Shown here piece by piece: positions 48,090-57,112 of a stretch of 64,000 bases of DNA; the stretch's first letter is position 1; every line of letters begins with the position of its first letter. The notes beneath the pieces are model-generated. The model was not told the origin of the DNA and did no database searches. It saw nothing but the letters and a program-made list of their open reading frames with translations. Source of the stretch: Halorubrum sp. BOL3-1 (lineage in GTDB: Archaea > Halobacteriota > Halobacteria > Halobacteriales > Haloferacaceae); contig NZ_CP034692.1 of NCBI RefSeq assembly GCF_004114375.1, forward strand, positions 2,046,001-2,110,000, in the 5' to 3' direction. A program made the translations under genes and the position numbers.

Positions 48090-48163
48090 GGGCCGGTAGC
48101 TCAGTTAGGGAGAGCGTCCGGCTTTTAACCGGACGGTCGGGGGTTCGAATCCCTCCCGGCCCG
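48090..48163 (+). tRNA. tRNA-Lys (anticodon TTT)
   Basis: A full cloverleaf: 7-bp acceptor GGGCCGG / CCGGCCC with discriminator G, D-arm GCTC / GAGC, anticodon stem TCCGG / CCGGA around CTTTTAA (anticodon TTT) and T-arm with TTCGAAT. There is no encoded CCA. A TTATCCG-type AT-rich patch (AAACGTTTATCC) lies ~40 bp upstream as a likely promoter. Confidence 0.95.
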
Positions 48164-48164
48164 T

Positions 48165-48196
48165 GTCCTGTCGCGAGTAACCGCGAGCGACAGGAC
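48165..48196 (+). terminator. Perfect 10-bp hairpin just after tRNA-Lys
   Basis: GTCCTGTCGC pairs exactly with GCGACAGGAC across a 12-base loop, two bases after the tRNA discriminator. It is well placed to act in 3'-end formation or processing. Haloarchaeal terminators often rely on T-runs instead, which are absent here, so a processing role or chance are alternatives. Confidence 0.5.
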
Positions 48197-48202
48197 TCGA
48201 AA

Positions 48203-48261
48203 GAGGGAGGGGTTCGAATAAGGGAACGCTCGCTTCGCTCGCGTGGATCCCTCCCGGTCCG
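48203..48261 (+). repeat. Degenerate second copy of the tRNA-Lys 3' end, split by a hairpin insert
   Basis: AGGGGTTCGAAT (48208-48219) and ATCCCTCCCGGTCCG (48247-48261) match the T-arm and 3' end of tRNA-Lys (TTCGAATCCCTCCCGGCCCG) except for one base. Between them is ~27 bp holding GCTCGCTTCGCTCGC, a hairpin-prone insert. This is what an old integration or duplication at the tRNA would leave. Confidence 0.65.
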
Positions 48262-48318
48262 TACTCCTCGCTCGTCGAGTCCGCGATCCGCGGGACGGTC
48301 GACCGCGTCATGTCGCGG

Positions 48319-49137
48319 TCACTCCGTCTCGCTGACCCACTCTAACACCGTCCGCCGGCAGTCGAGCAGCGCACCGAGGTGATCGGTCTCGACGGTCTCC
48401 AGCGTCCCGCCGCGCTCCCGAACGAGCGACCGAACGGGCGGAAGCGGCGTGTTCTCGTCGCCCGTGCCGTGCCAGGCGCGGACGGAAACGTCGGACGGGG
48501 GATCGAACGACGCGCTCGCGAACGACCGGTTCTCGCGTTCGACCGCACGCGCACCGCGGTCGAGCGCCTCGTGAAAGTCGGTCGCGACCGCGTCGGCGAC
48601 CGCGTCGGACACCGATCGGTCCGTGTACTGCGAGACGACCGCGCTCGGGCCGGAAAACGACGCGAACACCTTCGATATCCGGAACATCGCGCGCAGCGCG
48701 AACGGGACCGACGCGAGCGTCGCGAGAGCGTTCTCCGCCGGGAGGACGACGGTGCTGACCAAACCGACTCGGGTCACCCGGTCGTCGGTCGCGGCCGCGA
48801 GGGCGAACGGACCGCCGCCGGAGAAGCCGACCGCGCCGGCCCGGTCGATCGACTCCGCGTCGAGGAGTTCGACGGCGTCTTTCCCCCAGTCCTCCCAGAA
48901 CCACTCGCTCGGCGGGGGCGACGAGCGACCGTATCCCGGCCGGTCGGGAACGAGGAGTCGGACGCCGACCTCGGTCGCGGGCGCCGACAACAGCGCCCCG
49001 AACAGCCGCGACCCAGGCGTACCGTGGTGGACGACGACCGGGAACCCGTCCGGGTCGCCGCCAGTCGCGTACGAGAGGGTGCGTCCGTCGGGGAGGGTAC
49101 ACGCGTCCGTCCGAAGTTCCGTGGGGCAAGACGTCAT
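48319..49137 (-). CDS. Alpha/beta hydrolase
   Basis: A 272-residue cytosolic alpha/beta hydrolase. The oxyanion region is HHGTPGSRLFG, the nucleophile elbow GFSGGGPFALA holds the Ser, an acid candidate lies in GTGDENTPLPP, and the catalytic His in TDHLGALL. Substrate unknown. ATG 49137 is the start; a longer frame upstream is not conserved. It sits next to tRNA-Lys. Confidence 0.85.
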   Translation of the reverse strand: MTSCPTELRTDACTLPDGRTLSYATGGDPDGFPVVVHHGTPGSRLFGALLSAPATEVGVRLLVPDRPGYGRSSPPPSEWFWEDWGKDAVELLDAESIDRAGAVGFSGGGPFALAAATDDRVTRVGLVSTVVLPAENALATLASVPFALRAMFRISKVFASFSGPSAVVSQYTDRSVSDAVADAVATDFHEALDRGARAVERENRSFASASFDPPSDVSVRAWHGTGDENTPLPPVRSLVRERGGTLETVETDHLGALLDCRRTVLEWVSETE

Positions 49138-49375
49138 GGCGGGACCTACGCGGCGTTTCTCGGAGGAACGGAAAACGGATTACGGTCTCGCGGCCGCTCG
49201 ATGAGCGTGCCGCTTCGCGGTCGAGTTCGTCGATGAAAATCGCGTGTCGTCGAGGCCCGAGTGGGGCGCGACGTTCGGTTGGAGGCGGTACTGCGGTCGA
49301 AACGGGCTTGGGGGCGAGTGTGTGCCCTACGCGGAGCTTACGCCTCGCGGGTCGCGTACGCTCTCCGCTCGGCAA

Positions 49376-49396
49376 CGAGGTTCTTTCAGAACCTCG
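49376..49396 (-). terminator. 9-bp hairpin at the thermosome 3' end
   Basis: CGAGGTTCT and AGAACCTCG form a perfect 9-bp stem with a three-base loop, one base past the thermosome stop codon. A terminator or mRNA-stability element is the simplest view. A run of T's is absent. Confidence 0.55.
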
Positions 49397-49397
49397 C

Positions 49398-51083
<1,686 letters not shown>

Positions 51084-51105
51084 TACAACCATTGATTGAT
51101 TGTGA

Positions 51106-51118
51106 TTCTATATAAACC
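51106..51118 (-). promoter_or_regulatory. Thermosome promoter TATA box
   Basis: GGTTTATATAGAA on the minus strand is centred ~29 bp from ATG 51083, the usual distance for a near-leaderless haloarchaeal transcript. A similar CTTTTATATAG lies on the plus strand at 51191-51201, in the other direction. Confidence 0.7.
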
Positions 51119-51190
51119 TATCGTTCAGTTCGTGCGAAACCGCAACACGGTGGGGGAGTACCGGCCAGTGTGAGGCACGTTCACACGCTC

Positions 51191-51308
51191 TTTTATATAG
51201 AACTCTGGACCGAGCGTTTGGGTGTGGGTTATTTATAGACAACCGCGTACGGCCGAGCGGCCGGGGCTTCGGTGGTGCCCGTATCGCTCACTAGTTTATT
51301 TTAATAGT
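51191..51308 (+). promoter_or_regulatory. Cluster of plus-strand TATA boxes with a solo repeat tail
   Basis: Three AT-rich elements occur in 120 bp: CTTTTATATAG (51191-51201), TATTTATAGAC (51231-51241) and GTTTATTTTAATAG (51295-51308). The last lies ~25 bp before ATG 51326 and suits that ORF. Between the second and third is CCGGGGCTTCGGTGGTGCCCG (about 51261-51281), the tail motif of the modular repeat family without its other parts. Confidence 0.5.
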
Positions 51309-51325
51309 CCAGTCGATGTGCCCGT

Positions 51326-52321
51326 ATGGCAACCGACGGTCCCCCGAAACCAAGCGACTCTGCGAGATTGTTCGAAGGGCGAACAGTCCCTGTCATTCTC
51401 GGAATCGGACTTATGATTGCTGGCCTGTCGTCTCTCTTCGTGATTGCGCCCCAGCTTGCGTTCGGAGTCTTGCTCGTCCTCTCGGGGGGATTCTGTTTGA
51501 AACATATTTGTGACATCCGACCAGAAGTTGAAACACTCGGTTACGGGTCACGCAGAAGCCGATCGAGGAGAGATATCGACAGCCCAGAGACCGAGACCGT
51601 ATCTCGCTTACTGGGGCGCGTTGAAGCTCACGTCGTCGTCGAGCTCGTTCGACATGCGCTCCAAGTACGAGTACACCGCGCCGTGCGGAGCCCCGTCCAA
51701 CAGCATTCCGACCGCCCGCCGGACGACCTCCAGCTCCTCGGGCTGGCCGACCGCGCCCACCGTCGACCCGTAGACGACGACGTTCGCGCCCGACAGCTCC
51801 TCCATGAGTTCGCGCGTCCGCCCGTTCTCACCGATGATCCGGCCCTTCTTGCGCTGGAGGTCGTTGTCGTTACGGGTGTGCTCCGAGAGGTCGATCAGAT
51901 CGAGCGTCCGGAGGTCGTGGTCGAGGATCGACAGCGCCGTCTCCGGCTTGAAGCCACGCCCGATCGCCTTGATCACGTCCGGCGCGACCATCGCGGCCAC
52001 GGGGTCGTCGCGCTCCTCGATGGCGACGCTGCCCGACTCCGAGTCGATGTCGAGCCGCACGTTCGCCCGCTCTTCGATCTCCCGCATGGTCTCGCCGCCG
52101 CCGCCGATGACGACGCCGATCCGGTCCTGCGGAACCGTCACGTGTTGCATACCACGGAGTACCCGGCGGAGCCCTTTAAGCGTGTTCCGGTACGTTCGGG
52201 TGTGTCGACCCGTGACGAGGCGATTTCTGACGTGTGGCGGAGGAACCTCCGGTCGCGCGGTCACCGCCGCGCCGGCGACGAAACGGTGACAGGAGGTGAC
52301 ACACCGTCCCACCTTACTTGA
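51326..52321 (+). CDS. Small two-TM protein, ORF runs on antisense to the KH gene
   Basis: From ATG 51326 there is a plausible protein of ~85 residues: a charged start, two hydrophobic helices (VPVILGIGLMIAGLSSLFVI and AFGVLLVLSGGFCL) and a basic stretch. The frame then continues without a stop as antisense of the KH gene up to 52321. That second part is almost certainly not native protein sequence. The original stop may have been lost, perhaps by truncation where the genes meet. Codon use is less GC-biased at the start, suggesting a newcomer. Confidence 0.4.
   Translation: MATDGPPKPSDSARLFEGRTVPVILGIGLMIAGLSSLFVIAPQLAFGVLLVLSGGFCLKHICDIRPEVETLGYGSRRSRSRRDIDSPETETVSRLLGRVEAHVVVELVRHALQVRVHRAVRSPVQQHSDRPPDDLQLLGLADRAHRRPVDDDVRARQLLHEFARPPVLTDDPALLALEVVVVTGVLREVDQIERPEVVVEDRQRRLRLEATPDRLDHVRRDHRGHGVVALLDGDAARLRVDVEPHVRPLFDLPHGLAAAADDDADPVLRNRHVLHTTEYPAEPFKRVPVRSGVSTRDEAISDVWRRNLRSRGHRRAGDETVTGGDTPSHLT
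51608..52150 (-). CDS. KH-domain RNA-binding protein (archaeal Dim2/Pno1-like)
   Basis: A 180-residue protein with two KH domains: RIGVVIGGGGETMREIEERA and KKGRIIGENGRTRELMEEL. Such proteins act in late maturation of the small ribosomal subunit. ATG 52150 is the natural start. In related genomes the rio1 gene lies directly upstream; here a plus-strand acetyltransferase gene is inserted between them. Confidence 0.9.
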   Translation of the reverse strand: MQHVTVPQDRIGVVIGGGGETMREIEERANVRLDIDSESGSVAIEERDDPVAAMVAPDVIKAIGRGFKPETALSILDHDLRTLDLIDLSEHTRNDNDLQRKKGRIIGENGRTRELMEELSGANVVVYGSTVGAVGQPEELEVVRRAVGMLLDGAPHGAVYSYLERMSNELDDDVSFNAPQ

Positions 52322-52343
52322 ACTCCGACGGTGAGAGCGGGAT

Positions 52344-52897
52344 ATGGAGATCCGCCGAGCGGAATCGGACGCGGACGTCGCTGGGCTGATCCGAGCGCAC
52401 GGGCTGTCGTGGCGCGCGGCGTACGACGAGATTCTCCCGGACGCGGTGCTCGCGGAGATGACCGTCAAACCGACGCCCGAAGACGTCGCCGCGTGGAGGG
52501 AGAGACCGCGGGGCGACGACAGGGGGTTTTCGTCGCGGCCGACCGGACGGCAGAGACAGGGACAGAGGCAGCAGCAGAGGCAGACGCGGTCACCGGGTTC
52601 GTCGACGTGCGCTGGGGCGAAGAGACCACGAAGCCGTTCGTCGGTCGCGGGGAGGCCGGCGTGAAAGCGGTCTACGTTCGCCCGGACCGATGGGGCCGGG
52701 GGATCGGGACCGCGCCGCTGGAGCGCGGACTCGACGCGCTTCCCGACCGCGTCGACACGGTCCGGCTCGAAGCCCTCGCGGAGAACGACGTCGGAGCCGG
52801 CTTCTACGAGGCGCGGGGTTTCGAGCGGACCGACGCGATCGAGCGCGATATCGCCGGCGAACCGCGCGCGCTCGACGTGTGGACCAAGCGGGTTTAG
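52344..52897 (+). pseudogene. Frameshifted GNAT N-acetyltransferase
   Basis: The N-terminus in frame from ATG 52344 reads MEIRRAESDADVAGLIRAHG and SWRAAYDEILPDAVLAEM, typical of GNATs. Near 52522-52530 (five G's then four T's) the frame breaks. Another frame then gives VFVAADRTAE, VTGFVDVRWG and the acetyl-CoA motif RPDRWGRGIGTAPLERGL, ending at 52897. One missing base at this homopolymer would join them. The last four bases overlap the Rio1 stop on the other strand. Confidence 0.85.
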
Positions 52898-53859
52898 TCG
52901 TCGTTTCGGTCCGACTCTCCACCCGACTCTCCCTCCGGCTCTCCGCTCGGTTCCGGATCCGGCTCGGTCACGTAGTCGCGGAGGTCGTCGGGGTCGACGT
53001 CGATCCCCTGTCGGGTGAAGAAGGCCGCCACGTTCTCGCAGTCGCGCGCTAAGAACTCCCCGGCGTTCGGGTGGTGGACCGTCACGGCCTGGCCGAGGTC
53101 GATGATCACCAGCTCGCCGTCGTGGATGATCATGTTGTACTCCGAGAGGTCGCCGTGGATCAGCCCCGCGCCGTAGAGGCGACGCATGTACTCGCGGACG
53201 ACCTCGTAGGCGGTCTCCGGGTTCTCCACGTCGACCTCGTTCAGCCGCCGGGCGCGGTCGTCGGCGTGCCCGACCAGCTCCATCACGAGGACGTTGCGCT
53301 GGACCGCGATCGGTTCGGGAACCCGCACGCCCGCCTTGCGCGCCCGTTTGAGGTTCGCGAACTCCTTGCGGGTCCACGCCAGCACGACCGCCTTCTTGTC
53401 GCTCGCGATGCCCTCGAACCGCGGGTCGCCTTCGAGGTAGTCGCGCATCTGCCGGAAGTTCGAGGAGTTGATCCGGTACACCTTCACCGCGACCTCGCGC
53501 TCGGGCGTGACGCCTTCGGGGCCGCCGCGCGCCGCCTCCGACCCCGGTTCCGGCCGCTCGCCCGCCTGCCCGCCGAGCGCCTCGAAGACGCTCGCCTCCT
53601 TGCCCGTCGAGACCGGGCCACCGAAGGCGTCGACGTAGCCGTCCTGGACGAGCTTGTAGACGGCGGCGAGCGTCGCGTCGTCGAACACCGACTCCTGCAG
53701 CTTGAACTGCTCGGTGTCTTTGATCCGCTTGCGGAACTCGTCGAACTCGCGGTCTTGTCTCCGGGCGATCCGGTCGGCCTCGGTGTCGGAGACGTCGAGC
53801 TGCTCCCACTCGTCGCCGGGCTGGTCCGCGGGTTCGAGCAGGCCGAAGTCCTCACTCAT
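52894..53859 (-). CDS. rio1: Rio1-type serine/threonine protein kinase
   Basis: Atypical protein kinase of ribosome biogenesis, 321 residues from ATG 53859. STGKEASVFEAL is the Rio nucleotide loop, VAVKVYR holds the ATP lysine, LIHGDLSEYNMI is the catalytic loop, and VIIDLGQAV the metal-binding DxG equivalent. An acidic tail of ~25 residues and an Ala/Glu/Pro-rich insert before VAVKVY (about residues 95-120) are extra. Confidence 0.95.
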   Translation of the reverse strand: MSEDFGLLEPADQPGDEWEQLDVSDTEADRIARRQDREFDEFRKRIKDTEQFKLQESVFDDATLAAVYKLVQDGYVDAFGGPVSTGKEASVFEALGGQAGERPEPGSEAARGGPEGVTPEREVAVKVYRINSSNFRQMRDYLEGDPRFEGIASDKKAVVLAWTRKEFANLKRARKAGVRVPEPIAVQRNVLVMELVGHADDRARRLNEVDVENPETAYEVVREYMRRLYGAGLIHGDLSEYNMIIHDGELVIIDLGQAVTVHHPNAGEFLARDCENVAAFFTRQGIDVDPDDLRDYVTEPDPEPSGEPEGESGGESDRNDD

Positions 53860-53935
53860 TCGTCGCGTAGTTCGACGCCGCGAGGGATAAGCGAGGGGGT
53901 CGCGGTCGACCGCCGAGCGGGGCGCGCGACCCGCC

Positions 53936-54490
53936 TCACAGCACGTCGAGCGCGTCCTCGACGGGCATGTGGCCGTCGCGAACCGCCTCCAGGATCGTCC
54001 GCCGCTCTTCCGTCTCGGGGTCGACCGACCCCCCGTCGTCGCCGTCGGCCTCCTCCCCGACCTCGGAGAGCGTCACCTTCTCCGTCTCGCCGGCGAACTC
54101 GGGGAAGTCGGTCCCCTCGGCCAGCGCCGTCTCCTTCTTGACGCGGTACGACCCGGCGTCCGTGGTGTAGAGGTCACCGGGGTGGAAGAAATACCAGTCC
54201 TCGCGGTCGAACCGCACCGCGATCCGGGCCTTCGCGCCGAAGTTCCGGGCGAAAAAGAGGAGGGCCTCGACCTCCTCGCCGGTGAGGTAGATGGGGTCGC
54301 CCGCGCTGGACTTGGCCTCGATGGCGTAGAACGTCTCGCCGTCGCCCGCGAGCACGTCGGGCAGCTCCCGCTCCGTGGCGGAGCCGCTGGCGGGCGCGCG
54401 CATCACGGCGAACCCCGTCTCGTCCAAGGCGTTCACCAGCTCGCGCTCGCGGCGGTCGCCCTTTCGGTTAGCGGACACGGTCGTCGTCAC
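53936..54490 (-). CDS. hjc: Holliday junction resolvase Hjc
   Basis: Structure-selective nuclease that cuts four-way junctions during recombination. The core (residues ~1-120) has [12 protein letters not shown] near the start and the PD-ExK site in [20 protein letters not shown]. After it comes an acidic C-terminal extension of ~60 residues, rich in Glu and Asp, longer than in most Hjc. Start is GTG 54490; a later GTG four codons in is possible. Confidence 0.92.
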   Translation of the reverse strand: MTTTVSANRKGDRRERELVNALDETGFAVMRAPASGSATERELPDVLAGDGETFYAIEAKSSAGDPIYLTGEEVEALLFFARNFGAKARIAVRFDREDWYFFHPGDLYTTDAGSYRVKKETALAEGTDFPEFAGETEKVTLSEVGEEADGDDGGSVDPETEERRTILEAVRDGHMPVEDALDVL

Positions 54491-54570
54491 CCGGTTCGGT
54501 CATAGATTCCGTAGGCGCGAGGCGTTCAAAAGCGCGGCGGGTCGACGGCCGCGACCGGCTGACTCTTCGG

Positions 54571-55128
54571 TTACTCCCGCAGTCGCTCGGCGTGCTCGAC
54601 GACGACGCGTCCCAGCGTCTCCGTGCGTCGCCGGACGTCGTCGTCCGTGATCTGCGGCTCGGGGCCGGGGTCCCCCGCGTCGCCCGTCTCGACGACCGAG
54701 GAGGCGTTTCGTATCCCGACCTCGTGGGGGACCGTCCACGCGTGGACGTTCCGGAACGTCGACCGGAGGTGTCCGAGCGTCCCGCCGTAGGAGCCGCCGC
54801 CAGCGGTCGCGAGCAGACCGACGGCCGTGCGCTCGTACTCCTCGGAGCCGCAGAAGTCGTGGAAGCTCTTGAACGTCGACGAGTAGGAGCCGCGGTACAC
54901 CGGGGTGCCCGCGATCACGCCGTCGGCCTCCCGCACTCGGCGCCTCAGCGCCTCGCTGTCGCCCTGCGCGTCTTCGTCGGGATGGTACAGCGGGAGGTCG
55001 ACGGCGGCCAGATCGATCAGGTCGGTCTCGGCGTTCGCGTCGGCCGCGGCGTCGAGCGCGACTCGGATCGCGGCCCGCGTCGTGCTCTCCGCCCGGCGGC
55101 TGCCGGAGATGGCGGCGATGCGTGTCAT
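54571..55128 (-). CDS. NAD(P)H-dependent FMN reductase
   Basis: A 185-residue flavodoxin-like NADPH:FMN reductase. It begins RIAAISGSRRAESTTRAAI (phosphate loop), then GVIAGTPVYRGSYSSTFKSFHDF and LLATAGGGSYGG. ATG 55128 is the start. The left end of the TnpB element lies only about 20 bp upstream, so its native promoter may have been displaced. Confidence 0.85.
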   Translation of the reverse strand: MTRIAAISGSRRAESTTRAAIRVALDAAADANAETDLIDLAAVDLPLYHPDEDAQGDSEALRRRVREADGVIAGTPVYRGSYSSTFKSFHDFCGSEEYERTAVGLLATAGGGSYGGTLGHLRSTFRNVHAWTVPHEVGIRNASSVVETGDAGDPGPEPQITDDDVRRRTETLGRVVVEHAERLRE

Positions 55129-55133
55129 AGCAA

Positions 55134-56535
55134 TACAAGGGGGAAACCCACGGCTTTAGCCGTGGGGGGAAGCCGACGTGGTGGGAAACAGCCACCGAGA
55201 AACGACAGTGTGACTCCCCCACGCTACCGTAGTATTTATAAATCTATACCTACTTTTATGAAGTATGGCGGAGGTGCGTCGCACGGTCGTCGTCAAACTC
55301 AACGTCGACGACAGCGACGCGACTCTCCTCCACGAAACCATCGAGGAGTATCTGTGGGCGTGTAACTACGTCGTCCAAGACGCATGGCAGGACGACTACA
55401 AACCGACGTCCAAGAACAAACTCCACGACCGGACGTACTCCGACGTGCGCGAACAGACGCGTCTCCAAGCGAATCTCGTCCAATCCGCACGCAACCGTGC
55501 CGCCGAAGCTATCAAAGGCGTTATCGCCCGCTGGCAGAACGGCAAGAAGGCGTCGCAACCGCACTTCACGACGCCTTCCGTCCGGTACGACAAACGGAGT
55601 GCGACGTTCCACGACGATCACGTATCGCTCTCCACGGTGAGCGGACGTATCGAAGCCGAATACGTCCTCCCACCAGAAGGTGACAACCCGCAGACGAAGT
55701 ACCTCTGTAACGACGAGTACGAGGTCACGGATGCGACGCTTCAGTACCGCGACGCGACGGACACCTTTTTCCTCCACATCGGAACGAAGGCCGACGTGGA
55801 GTCCGAGATACCGGACGAAGGCGACGCCGAGAACAGCACAGTCCTCGGCGTGGACCTCGGTATCGAACAAATCGCCGTCACGTCGACCGGGATGTTTTGG
55901 AGCGGCGGCTACCTCACCCACCGTCGTCAGGAGTACGAGCGCGTCCGTGGCGATCTACAGCGGACGGGTACGGAGTCAGCCCATCGAACGATCGAACGGA
56001 TGGGCGACCGAGAGAGACGGTGGGTAGAGGATTACCTCCACCGCATTTCGAAAGCTATCGTCCAAGAAGCCGTCGCGCACGGGTGCGACCGGATAGCGTT
56101 CGAGGAGTTAACGGACATCCGCGACCGGATGCCGGATGTAAAGAAGTTCCATGCGTGGGCGTTCCGACGCCTGTACGACTACGTGGCGTACAAGGCCGAA
56201 GGGGAAGGTATCGACACCACACAGGTAGACCCGGCGTACACGTCCAAGCGGTGTTCGAAGTGCGGGACGACGCTAGACGAGAACCGCCGGTCGCAAGCGA
56301 GGTTCTGTTGCCAGAAGTGCGGCTACGAGGTCAACGCAGACTACAACGCGGCGAAGAACATCGGATTTCGGCTACTCCGTGCGGAGCAAAAGTCTCCGCA
56401 CGGAGGGGCGATCAGTCACCTCGCCCTCAAGTCGGGGACGCTGAACGTGAACGGCGGCTACTCGCCTGCCTCTGAATAAAGGCCAGAACGGGAGTCCACC
56501 GACAAGCCCACCCCTTTAGGGGTGGGTTGGTGACA
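55134..56535 (+). mobile_element. IS200/IS605-type element carrying only tnpB (IS1341-like)
   Basis: Both ends have the subterminal hairpins of this family with 8-bp stems and the same TTTA loop: CCCACGGC / GCCGTGGG at 55147-55166 and CCCACCCC / GGGGTGGG at 56507-56526. No TnpA (Y1 transposase) is present, so movement would need one in trans. Exact cleavage sites are not known; the ends given are approximate. The element lies between the FMN reductase gene and repeat copy D. Confidence 0.8.
55265..56479 (+). CDS. tnpB: TnpB, RNA-guided nuclease of an IS605-type element
   Basis: A 404-residue TnpB. The RuvC site is complete: D197 in LGVDLGIEQIAV, E280 in RIAFEELTDI and D359 in VNADYNAAKNI. 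The zinc finger C330, C333, C349, C352 lies between the last two. TnpB is guided by an RNA made from the element's right end and cuts DNA at a TAM-flanked target, helping the element persist. The guide would be read from sequence just beyond the right-end hairpin near 56530. ATG 55265 follows the AT-rich TATTTATAAATC. Confidence 0.93.
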   Translation: MAEVRRTVVVKLNVDDSDATLLHETIEEYLWACNYVVQDAWQDDYKPTSKNKLHDRTYSDVREQTRLQANLVQSARNRAAEAIKGVIARWQNGKKASQPHFTTPSVRYDKRSATFHDDHVSLSTVSGRIEAEYVLPPEGDNPQTKYLCNDEYEVTDATLQYRDATDTFFLHIGTKADVESEIPDEGDAENSTVLGVDLGIEQIAVTSTGMFWSGGYLTHRRQEYERVRGDLQRTGTESAHRTIERMGDRERRWVEDYLHRISKAIVQEAVAHGCDRIAFEELTDIRDRMPDVKKFHAWAFRRLYDYVAYKAEGEGIDTTQVDPAYTSKRCSKCGTTLDENRRSQARFCCQKCGYEVNADYNAAKNIGFRLLRAEQKSPHGGAISHLALKSGTLNVNGGYSPASE

Positions 56536-56595
56536 CGTCGGATTCGGAGCGAAGTAGCAAAAACGGGGACGATTCGGAACCTGAGCGCAGTGGAC

Positions 56596-57022
56596 TGCGG
56601 TGGCGCGTGCCTGCGAGGCCGCCTCGCGGCCGAGCAGCACGCGCGAGGGAGTTAGCGGCGACCAGCGGGAGCCGCTAACGAGGCTGGGGAGGCGTGAGGT
56701 ACGGTTGCGGTCGGGTGGGACTCGAAGGGGCAGCCGGGAGGACGAAGCACGGCGACGGAAGCACCGCAGACCGCGAACGAAGTGAGCGGTCGAGGAGCGC
56801 ACCGAGCCGCGCGAGTCCTCCCGGCTGGGGCTTCGGCGGTCCCGGTCACAGTGTCGATCACGGCATCACAGATCCTGTATAGCTGGGGCTTCGGCGGTCC
56901 CGGTCACAGTGTCGATCACAGCATCACAGATCCTGTATAGCTGGGGCTTCGGCGGTCTCGGTCACAGTGTCGGTTCCGCAGTAGCGGTCGACTGAGGCTT
57001 CGGCGGTCTCGGTCGCCGTGAC
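56596..57022 (+). repeat. Modular intergenic repeat, copy D, with a tandem tail
   Basis: It begins TGCGGTGGCGCG and a nested hairpin (GCGCGTGC / GCACGCGC). A GTTAGCGG / CCGCTAAC hairpin follows, then the core at 56678-56699 and GGGTGGGACTCGAAGGGG. Next is a 13-bp stem CAGCCGGGAGGAC / GTCCTCCCGGCTG enclosing ~75 bases, then a tail. The tail CTGGGGCTTCGGCGGTC starts at 56825, 56883 and 56941 (58-bp units, the first two almost identical), with a degenerate fourth at 56992. The gene after it, the phosphohexomutase, starts 90 bp later. Confidence 0.85.
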
Positions 57023-57112
57023 GTCGACCGATCTCGCCACCCGATCGACCGGATCGAAAACCTCACACACGCGACACCGGGCATTATGAGCCTCGCCGTC
57101 AACGACACGCGT

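Noticed and set aside
49261-49397. Small ORF between the thermosome and hydrolase genes
   Set aside because: Frames there are rich in Arg and Pro and run into antisense of the thermosome Gly-Met tail; no conserved feature. Only the 3' hairpin is supported.
55129-55264. TnpA (Y1 transposase) gene next to tnpB
   Set aside because: There is no frame large enough for the ~130-residue TnpA or the HUH motif on either side of tnpB.
56825-57022. Possible CRISPR array in the 58-bp tandem units
   Set aside because: The whole unit, including what would be the spacer, is repeated; spacers should be unique. No cas genes are present.
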